Part shown: one piece after another, positions 1-5,966 of the stretch
Layout of the letters: the number at the start of each line of letters is the position of its first letter
How positions within the stretch are numbered: position 1 is the first letter of the stretch
Assembly: GCA_036653215.1 (NCBI GenBank)
Contig: JAVVUK010000090.1
Location: 1-5,966, forward strand
Source: JADFUS01 sp036653215
GTDB taxonomy: Bacteria; Bacteroidota; Bacteroidia; Bacteroidales; Rikenellaceae
Direction of reading: 5' to 3'
DNA length: 5,966 nt
The notes under the pieces: generated by a model
Told to the model about the DNA's origin: nothing
The model's input: the letters and a program-made list of their open reading frames with translations, nothing else
Database searches by the model: none
Program-made: the position numbers and the translations under genes

Positions 1-629
1 ATTGCAAATATGGTAGATAAGATAGTGAATATCAATAACATCATGGGCATAAAACCTGGTAATAGGTAATACGCATAGTTTATGTAAGGGTCAAAAAGGA
101 TATGTTTATCGTAGTTTATAGGAAGAGCTAACTCATAAGCCTCTGAGGCAGGTATTCCTTTTGTCTCTAACTTCTGAATTTCGATCCCTGTAGAAAAGGT
201 TTGCATGGTATATATAACATCTTTCTGAACCAAAGAGCTCATAAGTAGATTTACCCCATTAACAAAGAGTGAGGCATCTACCTTTTCACCACGCATAATA
301 TCTCTTTCCATGTCACGTGGTAATACTAAAATTGCTTGTATCTTACCTTGGTTCATCAAATTACGCCCCTCTGTTAGTGAGGTTATGTCATAATCTACTT
401 TTGAAAAACGAGACGCTGAGACCATCTCTGTTGCCAATCGAGACATAGAGGTGTTATCTTCATCTAAAACAGCTATCGGTATTCCAGTTGGCACTCCACG
501 AGAGAATAAAGCAGCAAGGAGTACAAAGCTCAATATAGGAATTACAACAATTGAGAATGTAAAAGTCCTAAAACGACCCATTCGATATAGCTCTCGCAAA
601 AATGCAAATTTGAAACCTCTTTTTATCAT
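1..629 (-). CDS. ABC-2-type transporter permease (YhhJ/YbhR-like), N-terminal half; gene continues past position 1
   Basis: Reading the minus strand from the ATG at 629-627 gives 209 uninterrupted codons that run off the window; family members are usually about 370-400 aa, so roughly half is present. The product is an inner-membrane permease of the ABC-2 superfamily that would work with the HlyD and TolC proteins encoded just before it. Visible order: a short basic cytoplasmic N-terminus (MIKRGFKFAFLREL), a first membrane helix at about residues 24-43, a large extracytoplasmic domain at about 44-187 containing the family-typical stretch IPIAVLDEDNTSMSR (residues 50-64), and the start of the second helix near 188-209 after YAYYLLPGFMP. 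The start lies 2 nt after the HlyD stop codon, which suggests translational coupling. The membrane core and any partner permease or ATPase lie outside the window. The substrate cannot be inferred; export of toxic compounds is the usual guess for such clusters. The family call is firm, the function only general. Confidence 0.9.
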   Translation of the reverse strand, partial: MIKRGFKFAFLRELYRMGRFRTFTFSIVVIPILSFVLLAALFSRGVPTGIPIAVLDEDNTSMSRLATEMVSASRFSKVDYDITSLTEGRNLMNQGKIQAILVLPRDMERDIMRGEKVDASLFVNGVNLLMSSLVQKDVIYTMQTFSTGIEIQKLETKGIPASEAYELALPINYDKHILFDPYINYAYYLLPGFMPMMLLIFTILSTIFA

Positions 630-631
630 TC

Positions 632-1609
632 TTATTTTTCCTTTATTAATCCGCTCATGCCGGGACGTAACCCTGCATTTTTAGTTGTTGGGCGCATCTC
701 TATGTTGAATGTACGTATATCGAAATCGCCGGTGGCACGTGTTGCTGCCCATGTTGCATATTGAGCTTCTGGAGCTATATAACTAATTTTACATTTCACT
801 GTTTTATCTATCGCAGGAACGTATATATCATAAGTATCTCCCATTTTAAAGTCGGGCATCAAAGTTTCTTTTATATTAAAAGAAAACCATATATCATTGA
901 GGTCTAAAACCATAACGATAGGGAACCCTGCATTTACAAGTTCTCCTTTTTCGGAAATTATAGAAGATACTTCTCCGTCGATTGGAGAATATTGAATAGC
1001 ATCTTTAAGATAAGCTTCAACCTCTTGTACACCTCCAAAAGCCTGTTCCACAAGGGCTTTAGCAGCTACTTTATCTTCATAACGAGCTCCGCTTTTCACC
1101 ATTTCATATTGAGCTCTGGCAGCGAGTTCTGTCGTTTCAGAGGCCTTCAGTGATGCCGCTACTTCATCATATTTCTGAGCAGGAACAACACCCTCTTCAT
1201 ACAGTGCTTTTATACGTGTATATGTCTGTTTGGCAAAGGTAAGCCCGGCAACCGATTTTTGCCATACGTTATATACAGCCTTCACCTCTTGAGGACGAGC
1301 ACCTGTTATTGCCATAGCATCTTTTGCCGAAGCTGCTGATAATAGGGCTTTTGCCTGTGTTAGTTTTGCTTCTACTTCAGGTACGGTTAGTGAAAATACG
1401 AAATCTCCTTTTTTTATCACATCTCCCTTTTTAAGAGGCAGTGAGTCTACACGTCCTACAAGTTTTGAAGATACTTTATAGCTTTGGGCAACAGCCTCAC
1501 CTTGAAGCATAGGTCTTTGAGGTTTATTTATGTACCAAGCCATAAGGGTGCCTATTGAGATTACTATAATAGCAATAAGCATTAGTAGAAAGCGATTTTT
1601 ATTTTTCAT
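632..1609 (-). CDS. HlyD-family periplasmic adaptor (membrane-fusion protein) of an efflux pump
   Basis: A 325-aa adaptor that would link the inner-membrane permease to the TolC-like channel. One N-terminal membrane anchor spans about residues 7-26. Next comes a first lipoyl half-motif at about 44-75 (SSKLVGRVDSLPLKKGDVIKKG), then a long Ala/Glu/Lys-rich coiled-coil hairpin at about 76-202. The second lipoyl half is at about 204-237 (AIQYSPIDGEVSSIISEKGE), followed by a beta-barrel domain to the C-terminus with GLRPGMSGLI near the end. The WAATRATGDFDIRTF segment at 287-301 resembles YhiI/YbhG/EmrA-like adaptors. The start is the ATG at 1609-1607, because MKNKNRF followed directly by the hydrophobic anchor is the expected N-terminus. 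An in-frame ATG at 1666 would add 19 residues and overlap the TolC gene by 68 nt. With the chosen start, the gene overlaps the end of the TolC gene by 11 nt (ATGAAAAATAA), which suggests coupled translation. The transported compound is unknown. Confidence 0.93.
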   Translation of the reverse strand: MKNKNRFLLMLIAIIVISIGTLMAWYINKPQRPMLQGEAVAQSYKVSSKLVGRVDSLPLKKGDVIKKGDFVFSLTVPEVEAKLTQAKALLSAASAKDAMAITGARPQEVKAVYNVWQKSVAGLTFAKQTYTRIKALYEEGVVPAQKYDEVAASLKASETTELAARAQYEMVKSGARYEDKVAAKALVEQAFGGVQEVEAYLKDAIQYSPIDGEVSSIISEKGELVNAGFPIVMVLDLNDIWFSFNIKETLMPDFKMGDTYDIYVPAIDKTVKCKISYIAPEAQYATWAATRATGDFDIRTFNIEMRPTTKNAGLRPGMSGLIKEK

Positions 1610-3032
1610 GTGTGTAATATACAGGTATATAATTAATTGAATTTTTATATTGCATAAACTCTTCACTTATTCCGCAATTTTCTAATAATTTAGAAAGAGC
1701 AATATCATAGTCAAAAGCCGATTGTAGAGCCTCTATTCTATTTTTAGACAACAACAACCTTGCATCTGTAACATCTTGCGAGGGAGCCATCCCATTACTG
1801 AAGGCTATCTCTTTAAGACGCAAATATTCTTTGGCAAAATCTATCCTTGAGGCAAAAGTGTCATATACGTCTTTTGTAGACAACAATTCGTTATACAACT
1901 TTTCGATAAGCATCTCTATATCACTCTCCGCATTCTCACCTATCGCCTTTACTTGGTTGACTTTGCTTTTTGCTGAACGAACAGAGTTTTCACGATGCAA
2001 ACCATCAAAAATATTAAATTTTAATCCTGCACCAACCATCCATTTTGGGGCAAAAGTTGTGACTTGATAGTTGTAAAGGGCTACCCCACCCATTGCGGCT
2101 ATCTCTGGCATGAAAGCAGACCTTTCGACTTTTAAAGCTTCTTTAGCAAGTTGTGTTTTAAGATCTATCTGTTTGAGAATAGAATTGTTTTTTAAAGCAA
2201 GATCTTTGAAGTAATTTAAATCTTCAATATTTTTTAATACAAACATAGAAGACATAGGAAATATGTCTCCTTCATAATTAGGTTGGTTGAGTGTGTTTTT
2301 TAAAGCCGTTGTTATAGTTTTAAGAGCCGATTTTGCCTTTTGCACTTCAGCAGCAGCTTCTGCCACTTTCATTTGAGCATACAGGCAATCTACTTTTGGC
2401 ACTATACCATTTTTCTCAAGCTTCAAAGCGTCAGCAAGGTGTTTTTCCATGCCTTCTAAAACTTCTGTGCGAACCTCAAGGGCTTGCATAGCAAGAGAAA
2501 GCCCATAATAACGTTCTATTAATTCGCTCCTTAAGGCCGCTTTATTTTGATTACCCTCTTCTTTAGCAATATCTAACTCCGCCTGTGCAGCACGGTTGGC
2601 AGCGTTTATCTTGCCTCCCATAAAAATAGGCATCGAGACAGTCGCCCCAATAGTTAAAAAATCTTTGTCTTGGATCTTATATGCCCAATCTTTGCCCATA
2701 ATCGATTTTGCTACTTCGGGCGGGATTATGGTAGCTGGAAAATTAGCCAAAAGCCCTCCTACGGTAGGTTTTAGACCGTTTACATCTAACTTAATATCAT
2801 CACTTAGGTGTGAATATGCCGCAACAAGTCCAAATTGAGGAGAGTGTAACCCTTTCATCGCCTTGCGTTTATAAAGCATCGACTGCTCGGCAAAGTGGTC
2901 TATATCTATCTGTTTATTCTCGCCTAACGTCTGTTCCATAGCCTGCTCTAAGGTAAGGGTATGTTGAACTTGCGCTTCTAAAGGAATAGGCAAAAGTAGA
3001 AATAGACCTAAAATTGATTGTGATAATTTCAT
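1599..3032 (-). CDS. TolC-like outer-membrane efflux protein (OEP family)
   Basis: A 477-aa outer-membrane factor that would form the trimeric exit duct of the pump. A signal peptide covers residues 1 to about 20 (MKLSQSILGLFLLLPIPLEA, probable cleavage before QVQ). The mature start LTLEQAMEQTLGENKQI is the usual OEP opening helix. The family's two-fold internal repeat is visible: PIFMGGKINAANRAAQAELD at 135-154 matches NIFDGLHRENSVRSAKSK at 340-357, in each case a beta strand running into a long helix. Likewise NGIVPKVDCLYAQMKVAEA near 208-226 matches NGMAPSQDVTDARLLLSK near 413-430. The length is normal. The start at 3032 lies 7 nt after the TetR stop codon, and the end overlaps the adaptor gene by 11 nt. 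One point to note is Cys at 216 and 453, which may simply be chance. The family is certain from this pattern; the pump's substrate cannot be read from it. Confidence 0.95.
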   Translation of the reverse strand: MKLSQSILGLFLLLPIPLEAQVQHTLTLEQAMEQTLGENKQIDIDHFAEQSMLYKRKAMKGLHSPQFGLVAAYSHLSDDIKLDVNGLKPTVGGLLANFPATIIPPEVAKSIMGKDWAYKIQDKDFLTIGATVSMPIFMGGKINAANRAAQAELDIAKEEGNQNKAALRSELIERYYGLSLAMQALEVRTEVLEGMEKHLADALKLEKNGIVPKVDCLYAQMKVAEAAAEVQKAKSALKTITTALKNTLNQPNYEGDIFPMSSMFVLKNIEDLNYFKDLALKNNSILKQIDLKTQLAKEALKVERSAFMPEIAAMGGVALYNYQVTTFAPKWMVGAGLKFNIFDGLHRENSVRSAKSKVNQVKAIGENAESDIEMLIEKLYNELLSTKDVYDTFASRIDFAKEYLRLKEIAFSNGMAPSQDVTDARLLLSKNRIEALQSAFDYDIALSKLLENCGISEEFMQYKNSINYIPVYYTHEK

Positions 3033-3039
3033 ACTTTAA

Positions 3040-3633
3040 TTATTGTAGTAGTTTTAATGTTTGATGTGAAATTTGTTTTATGAACTCTTCCTTATTGCTA
3101 AATAACTCTTTAGAATCGAACATATTTTTGTGATATATAGAGTGATATTGAAACGGCAAACCCACTAAAGCGACATATATACTTTCAAGAGTTAAATTAG
3201 GGTTTACCTTCAAGTGTTTTCCCTTAACAACTTTTATGCATATTTGTTCTACTTCGTCAAGCATACTTTTAGGTATCTGATAAGAAAAGTCATTTTGTAA
3301 CATTATCAAGAACTTTAAAGTGTGTGGTTCGCTTGTCGATTTATAGTAAATATAGCTATTAAAACTTGTTACCATCTCCTCTAAATTTTTACTTGTATCT
3401 ATAAGATCTGATAAATAGATATGAACATTAGAGATCATATCGTTTAATAGAGAGTCTACTAAATCTTCTTTACAGGCATAATACCGATATAGATAACCAT
3501 CACTGACACCAGCTTGTTTCGCAATTTGAGAAACAGAGGTCGCTGCTACACCTTTACGACTCATTATCTCAACGGCAGCATTTTTAATAAGCTCTATCTT
3601 TGTTAAAGGTTCACCCTCCCCTTTCATTTTCAT
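3040..3633 (-). CDS. TetR/AcrR-family transcriptional repressor of the efflux operon
   Basis: A 197-aa protein with the N-terminal DNA-binding domain typical of TetR regulators. TKIELIKNAAVEIMSRKG (about 11-28) forms the first helix, and TSVSQIAKQAGVSDGYLYRY (32-51) is the helix-turn-helix. The KEDLVDSLL stretch that follows is also a family hallmark. The C-terminal region (about 65-197) is all-helical and divergent, as expected for a ligand-binding and dimerisation domain, so the inducer cannot be predicted. The gene is the first of an apparent operon with TolC, HlyD and permease genes, 7 nt before the TolC gene. A 20-bp inverted repeat ends 12 bp upstream of the start codon, so negative autoregulation that also controls the pump is the simplest reading. 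ATG at 3633 is chosen; an alternative ATG two codons later (3627) is equally possible, and no strong ribosome-binding site separates them. Confidence 0.94.
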   Translation of the reverse strand: MKMKGEGEPLTKIELIKNAAVEIMSRKGVAATSVSQIAKQAGVSDGYLYRYYACKEDLVDSLLNDMISNVHIYLSDLIDTSKNLEEMVTSFNSYIYYKSTSEPHTLKFLIMLQNDFSYQIPKSMLDEVEQICIKVVKGKHLKVNPNLTLESIYVALVGLPFQYHSIYHKNMFDSKELFSNKEEFIKQISHQTLKLLQ

Positions 3634-3645
3634 ATTATATTTTCA

Positions 3646-3665
3646 GTGAATGAATGTTCATTCAC
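3646..3665. promoter_or_regulatory. Probable TetR-family operator: 20-bp inverted repeat with 9-bp perfect arms
   Basis: The sequence GTGAATGAA-TG-TTCATTCAC has two perfect 9-bp arms around a 2-bp centre. The size and TGAATGA/TCATTCA half-sites fit known TetR/AcrR-type operators. It lies between the -7 box of the predicted promoter (sharing one base with it) and the TetR start codon, so it covers the expected transcription start; a bound dimer would block initiation. That the adjacent TetR protein binds it is inferred from position and symmetry. Confidence 0.82.
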
Positions 3666-3695
3666 AAAAGTAATATATTTATTTTATAAAACAAA
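3665..3695 (-). promoter_or_regulatory. Bacteroidota-type promoter for the TetR-efflux operon (TTTG-N19-TACTTTTG)
   Basis: On the minus strand a -33 box TTTG (3695-3692) is followed by exactly 19 nt and then TACTTTTG (3672-3665), a full match to the TAnnTTTG -7 element used by the primary sigma factor of Bacteroidota. Known spacing puts the transcription start a few bases after the box, around 3661-3657, inside the operator, giving a leader of about 25-30 nt. The start point is inferred, not shown. Confidence 0.75.
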
Positions 3696-3729
3696 CACAC
3701 AAGAGTAATAAATTTTCTCTTGTGTGTTT
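3693..3729 (-). terminator. Probable intrinsic terminator of the ispG-WbqC-PH operon
   Basis: Two perfect 13-bp complementary arms, AAACACACAAGAG (3693-3705) and CTCTTGTGTGTTT (3717-3729), enclose an 11-nt AT-rich loop. Read on the minus strand, the stem is followed by GTTTTATAAAAT, a short T-rich tract; on the plus strand the following bases are less T-rich, so minus-strand termination is favoured. It lies about 130 bp past the PH-gene stop codon. The stem is only moderately GC-rich, so strength is uncertain. Its 3' arm contains the -33 box of the next promoter. Confidence 0.65.
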
Positions 3730-3731
3730 TG

Positions 3732-3854
3732 TATTACGAAATTGATATCAAAGTGGAGAAGTTCTATGTCAACGTAAAAGCTACTTCAATAAAGAAGTGC
3801 AATACTAAGATCCTAAACAAAGAGCTACTGGCGAATATTAAGAAGCAGATTTAA
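3732..3854 (+). pseudogene. Possible gene relic: orphan plus-strand reading frame without a usable start
   Basis: An open frame of 40 sense codons from 3732 ends in TAA at 3852-3854, one base before the stop of the convergent PH gene. Its translation (YYEIDIKVEKFYVNVKATS and on to LLANIKKQI) alternates charged and hydrophobic residues like a real protein tail. There is no in-frame ATG; the nearest alternative start is a GTG at 3753. The frame stays open further upstream to a TAA at 3687-3689, but that part lies in the terminator hairpin. I do not recognise a family. It may be the 3' end of a gene whose 5' part was lost, a remnant of a mobile element, or chance in a 120-bp AT-rich stretch. The region is otherwise featureless apart from a 10-bp palindrome at 3742-3751. 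Confidence 0.25.
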
Positions 3855-3855
3855 A

Positions 3856-4365
3856 TTATAATATGGTTGTGTCTGTTTTTAGTTCTTCAGGTAGGGGGAT
3901 AGAGATTATATAACGCTTGTGGTTTTTTGTTGTTATCTCGATACAGTTTTTCATATTGGTGCATAGTATATGTACCAAGTGCCAATCGTGTTTATGGTCT
4001 AAGAAAAAACCAACAAATCCTAAAAATCCTAAACTTGAGTATAGAGGTATATAATCGGTTATTTTTATGTCTTTTATCTCTTTGATGCTTTCAATTTGGT
4101 CTATATGTATAACGGTACTCTCAACGATACATTGAACAACGATTTTATCTTTATAGACCACTAAATGTTTGGGCGCAGAGATAAAAATAAGGAGTAACAC
4201 TATACATGATGTAACGAAAAACCAACCCGAAAGGAAAGTCCCACTACTTAAAAATAAAAGTGCTATTGTTATTAATAATATTAATATTAAAATACTATTC
4301 GTATAAATTCTTACATATTTACTTCTCACAAAGTTTTCTACCTTGCGTGGTATTATTTTCTCCAT
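3856..4365 (-). CDS. Small membrane protein with C-terminal bacterial PH-like domain
   Basis: A 169-aa protein of unknown job. After a basic N-terminus, two hydrophobic helices at about residues 22-41 and 46-64 form a membrane hairpin, leaving the rest most likely in the cytoplasm. Residues about 65-165 look like a bacterial PH-like domain as found in many Bacteroidota membrane proteins: short strands HLVVYKDKIVVQ and HIDQIESIKEI, then the glycine/aromatic segment YSSLGFLGFVGFF (109-121), then NMKNCIEITTKNHKRYIIS (137-155), which fits the family's closing pattern of an Asn, alternating hydrophobics and a Tyr-Ile-Ile-Ser strand. The segment DHKHDWHLVH (123-132) carries four histidines, more than I expect there. 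The gene starts 7 nt after the WbqC stop codon and is probably last in the ispG transcript. The two helices and the family resemblance are fairly clear; no enzymatic residues are evident and no function should be assigned. Confidence 0.8.
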   Translation of the reverse strand: MEKIIPRKVENFVRSKYVRIYTNSILILILLITIALLFLSSGTFLSGWFFVTSCIVLLLIFISAPKHLVVYKDKIVVQCIVESTVIHIDQIESIKEIKDIKITDYIPLYSSLGFLGFVGFFLDHKHDWHLVHILCTNMKNCIEITTKNHKRYIISIPLPEELKTDTTIL

Positions 4366-4372
4366 AATATGA

Positions 4373-5008
4373 TCATTTTAGAAGCTGTTTTTTTAATATA
4401 TTAAGCGTCTCGTTTCCTTCACAAAACAACAAGTCTAAGATAGATAGGTTTTTCTGAAATGGAAATTTTTCAGAAAAAACTTGATAATATTCAATATTTG
4501 AAAAATACAGATCTTCTTTTTGTAAAGCCACTTTCGGCGATATACTTTGGCGGTAATCTAAAACTCCTTTTTCAGGAATATCGACAAAAGTCGTTGTTTT
4601 TCCAATATCTATTTTTTTGTTTATACAACTGCAAACTACATCCATGCAATTATTATTGTGATCGATTAGATATTTCTCCTTTTTTTTAAATAGCGGTTCG
4701 AAGAGATAGTCATAAAATTCAAAAAAGGGAGATGAGTTATAAGCCGAAACGATAGATCTCCAATGTTGCTTTTGCCATTCCATGACATATTCTATCTCGA
4801 TCTCACGAATAGGTATTTTATCTCTACCACTCTCTTTTTTGATAGGTATAGATAATGATATAACTCCATTACTTGATAATATGTCACAACGGTTACGATA
4901 ACTTTGTTTGGTATAGTTTTCGTGTTCTTCTATAAGGACCTCCTCGCCACTATATAGTTTTGAGTAATATTGGATATTCCCAAAATAAGCCGTTGATAAC
5001 AATATCAT
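4373..5008 (-). CDS. WbqC-family protein
   Basis: A 211-aa soluble protein of the WbqC-like family, whose founding members lie in O-antigen or other polysaccharide gene clusters; the biochemical activity is not firmly established. Family-typical stretches are visible in order: the N-terminal strand LLSTAYFGNIQYYSKLYS (3-20), EEHENYTKQSYRNRCDI (27-43), LSIPIKK (52-58), the helix WQKQHWRSIVSAYNSSPFFE (78-97), YQVFSEKFPFQKNLSILDLL (175-194), and the closing F/N-x-EG-x-E-like motif (CEGNET, 196-201). The length is ordinary. The central segment has three closely spaced cysteines (C121, C126, C128), a position where related proteins are usually aliphatic. The start codon overlaps the ispG stop in ATGA, so its translation is probably coupled to ispG. 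No glycan genes are visible nearby, so a role in surface sugars is family-level inference only. Confidence 0.88.
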   Translation of the reverse strand: MILLSTAYFGNIQYYSKLYSGEEVLIEEHENYTKQSYRNRCDILSSNGVISLSIPIKKESGRDKIPIREIEIEYVMEWQKQHWRSIVSAYNSSPFFEFYDYLFEPLFKKKEKYLIDHNNNCMDVVCSCINKKIDIGKTTTFVDIPEKGVLDYRQSISPKVALQKEDLYFSNIEYYQVFSEKFPFQKNLSILDLLFCEGNETLNILKKQLLK

Positions 5009-5966
5009 TTTGTCTCGTTTATTAATTTTATAAGTGCTTCTAAAGCCCTATCGGTAGGGATATCTTTTTCAACAGGTTTCCCTTTGTGATAAAGTGTTAT
5101 CACCCCCCTGCCGGCTCCCACATATCCATAATCAGCATCCGCCATTTCTCCAGGACCATTGACGATACATCCCATAACAGCAATTTTTATGTTACGCATA
5201 TCGGAAGTATTTTCCTTTACTTGGCGTGCTACATTTTGAATATCAAACATGGTACGTCCACATCCGGGACAAGATATATAGTCGGCTTTGGTGATACGAC
5301 GACGTGAGGCTTGAAGTATCATAAGTGAGGTTTGGTATGTTGGAGCAACACCTTTGTTACGTATCCACAAACCATCGCCTATGCCGTCTATCATGAGCCC
5401 TCCTAAGTCAGCAGCACTAATAATTTGTAGCTTTTCGAGGTTGTCTTCGTCATATTCTCGACAAATAACAATAGGAAGATCAGTCCCCCTCGATTTTAAT
5501 ATCGCATATAGAGCCTTATGTTCTTGAGGCGTGGTAGCTGTTATAACTATGTTTTTTGCTGTTTCTATATCTATGGTTTTCACATTTTCCATAGTGACAA
5601 ATGTGAAATAACGATCGTCATATCGAATATCATTATCTTGTAAAACGGCATCTTCATCTTCAATAACCACAAATGGAATTGTTGTGCTTTTAGGTATTGG
5701 AAGTGATAAGTCAAATTTACAATTTCTGTTTTTATAGTGGTCTACTAATATTTTTGCCACTGGAATTTCGTGTTCTGGCTCTTCGGTAAGAGATACTCTC
5801 ACGGTGTCTCCTATGCCCTCATTTAGAAGAGCTCCGATACCTACGGCAGAGTTTATGCGTCCTTCACTACCCTCTCCAGCCTCTGTTACTCCAAGATGAA
5901 GAGGAAAAGCTACTCCTTCCTTGTCCATAGCTTCCACCAAAAGACGATATGCAGAAACCATAACTG
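5005..5966 (-). CDS. ispG: 4-hydroxy-3-methylbut-2-en-1-yl diphosphate synthase IspG (GcpE), long form, C-terminal part; 5' end lies outside the window
   Basis: IspG converts ME-cPP to HMBPP, the penultimate step of the MEP isoprenoid pathway, using a [4Fe-4S] cluster. About 319 codons are visible. The frame is open to the window edge and the first ATG seen (5961) is internal: the preceding codon is Val, and VMVSAYRLL is interior TIM-barrel sequence. The visible order is the end of the TIM barrel (HLGVTEAGEGSEGRINSAVG, then GIGDTVRVSLTEEP), an extra middle domain of over 100 residues as in the long IspG of Bacteroidota, Chlamydiae and plants, then the iron-sulfur domain. There the cluster ligands are visible: CPGC (codons at 5271-5260) and the Cys of GCIVNGPGE (5169-5167), with the conserved Glu of that motif at 5148-5146. 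Nothing appears truncated at the C-terminus. The stop codon overlaps the WbqC start by 4 nt, making this the upstream member of a three-gene transcript. The promoter is not in the window. Confidence 0.97.
   Translation of the reverse strand, partial: VMVSAYRLLVEAMDKEGVAFPLHLGVTEAGEGSEGRINSAVGIGALLNEGIGDTVRVSLTEEPEHEIPVAKILVDHYKNRNCKFDLSLPIPKSTTIPFVVIEDEDAVLQDNDIRYDDRYFTFVTMENVKTIDIETAKNIVITATTPQEHKALYAILKSRGTDLPIVICREYDEDNLEKLQIISAADLGGLMIDGIGDGLWIRNKGVAPTYQTSLMILQASRRRITKADYISCPGCGRTMFDIQNVARQVKENTSDMRNIKIAVMGCIVNGPGEMADADYGYVGAGRGVITLYHKGKPVEKDIPTDRALEALIKLINETK

Noticed and set aside
451..684. Plus-strand open frame of 77 codons
   Set aside because: It lies opposite the permease and the end of the adaptor gene, which have clear family sequence on the minus strand; its own translation has no recognisable features.
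1610..1666. 19-residue N-terminal extension of the HlyD protein from an ATG at 1666
   Set aside because: The extension would overlap the TolC gene by 68 nt and put non-typical sequence before the membrane anchor; the ATG at 1609 gives a normal N-terminus and an 11-nt coupling overlap.
1831..2838. Plus-strand open frames at 1831-2067 and 2596-2838
   Set aside because: Both are antisense to the TolC gene, whose internal repeats confirm the minus-strand frame; the plus-strand products are serine/proline-rich shadows.
3742..3751. Perfect 10-bp palindrome TTGATATCAA
   Set aside because: It is short, AT-rich and single-copy in the gap, with no promoter beside it on either strand; this is expected by chance in such sequence.
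3783..3798. Small hairpin ACTTC-N6-GAAGT between the PH gene and the main terminator
   Set aside because: The 5-bp stem lacks a following T tract and is much weaker than the 13-bp hairpin at 3693-3729.
4459..5307. Plus-strand open frames at 4459-4689 and 5086-5307
   Set aside because: They are antisense to the WbqC gene and to the iron-sulfur domain of ispG; there is no independent support for coding.
1..5966. CRISPR array, tRNA/rRNA genes, intact insertion sequence or prophage elements
   Set aside because: No spaced direct repeats, no cloverleaf or rRNA-like sequence, no terminal inverted repeats and no transposase or integrase motifs were seen; almost all of the window is explained by ordinary genes.

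Overview
The window looks like part of the chromosome of an AT-rich member of the Bacteroidota, most likely Bacteroidales. The signs are a long-form IspG with the inserted middle domain, a Bacteroidota-type WbqC protein, a TetR/TolC/HlyD/ABC-2 efflux cluster, genes that mostly lack strong Shine-Dalgarno sites, and a promoter that fits the phylum's unusual TTTG-N19-TAnnTTTG consensus. No species can be named from the sequence alone. All seven supported genes lie on the minus strand, so transcription runs from high to low coordinates.

Right part (5966 down to 3856): the 3' portion of ispG (isoprenoid precursor synthesis, MEP pathway) runs into the window. It overlaps a WbqC-family gene by four bases (ATGA). 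Seven bases later comes a small membrane protein with two N-terminal helices and a bacterial PH-like domain. The three look like one transcript. A likely intrinsic terminator sits at 3693-3729, about 130 bp past the last stop codon.

Middle (3634-3855): a 222-bp gap. It holds the terminator hairpin, a near-consensus Bacteroidota promoter whose -33 box lies in the terminator stem, a 20-bp inverted-repeat operator over the expected transcription start, and an orphan plus-strand reading frame that may be the relic of a lost gene.

Left part (3633 down to 1): a tightly packed efflux operon of a TetR-family repressor, a TolC-like outer-membrane channel, an HlyD-type membrane-fusion protein and the N-terminal half of an ABC-2-type permease that leaves the window at position 1. 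Spacings are 7 nt, an 11-nt overlap and 2 nt. The products would form a tripartite pump across both membranes. The operator just upstream of the repressor gene suggests that the repressor controls its own operon and is released by an unknown ligand. No ATPase gene is visible in the window.

Nothing here clearly amounts to a new biological system. The most informative part is the compact control region between the two operons, followed by the unexplained pairing of ispG with WbqC and PH-like genes. No RNA genes, CRISPR arrays or intact mobile elements were seen.
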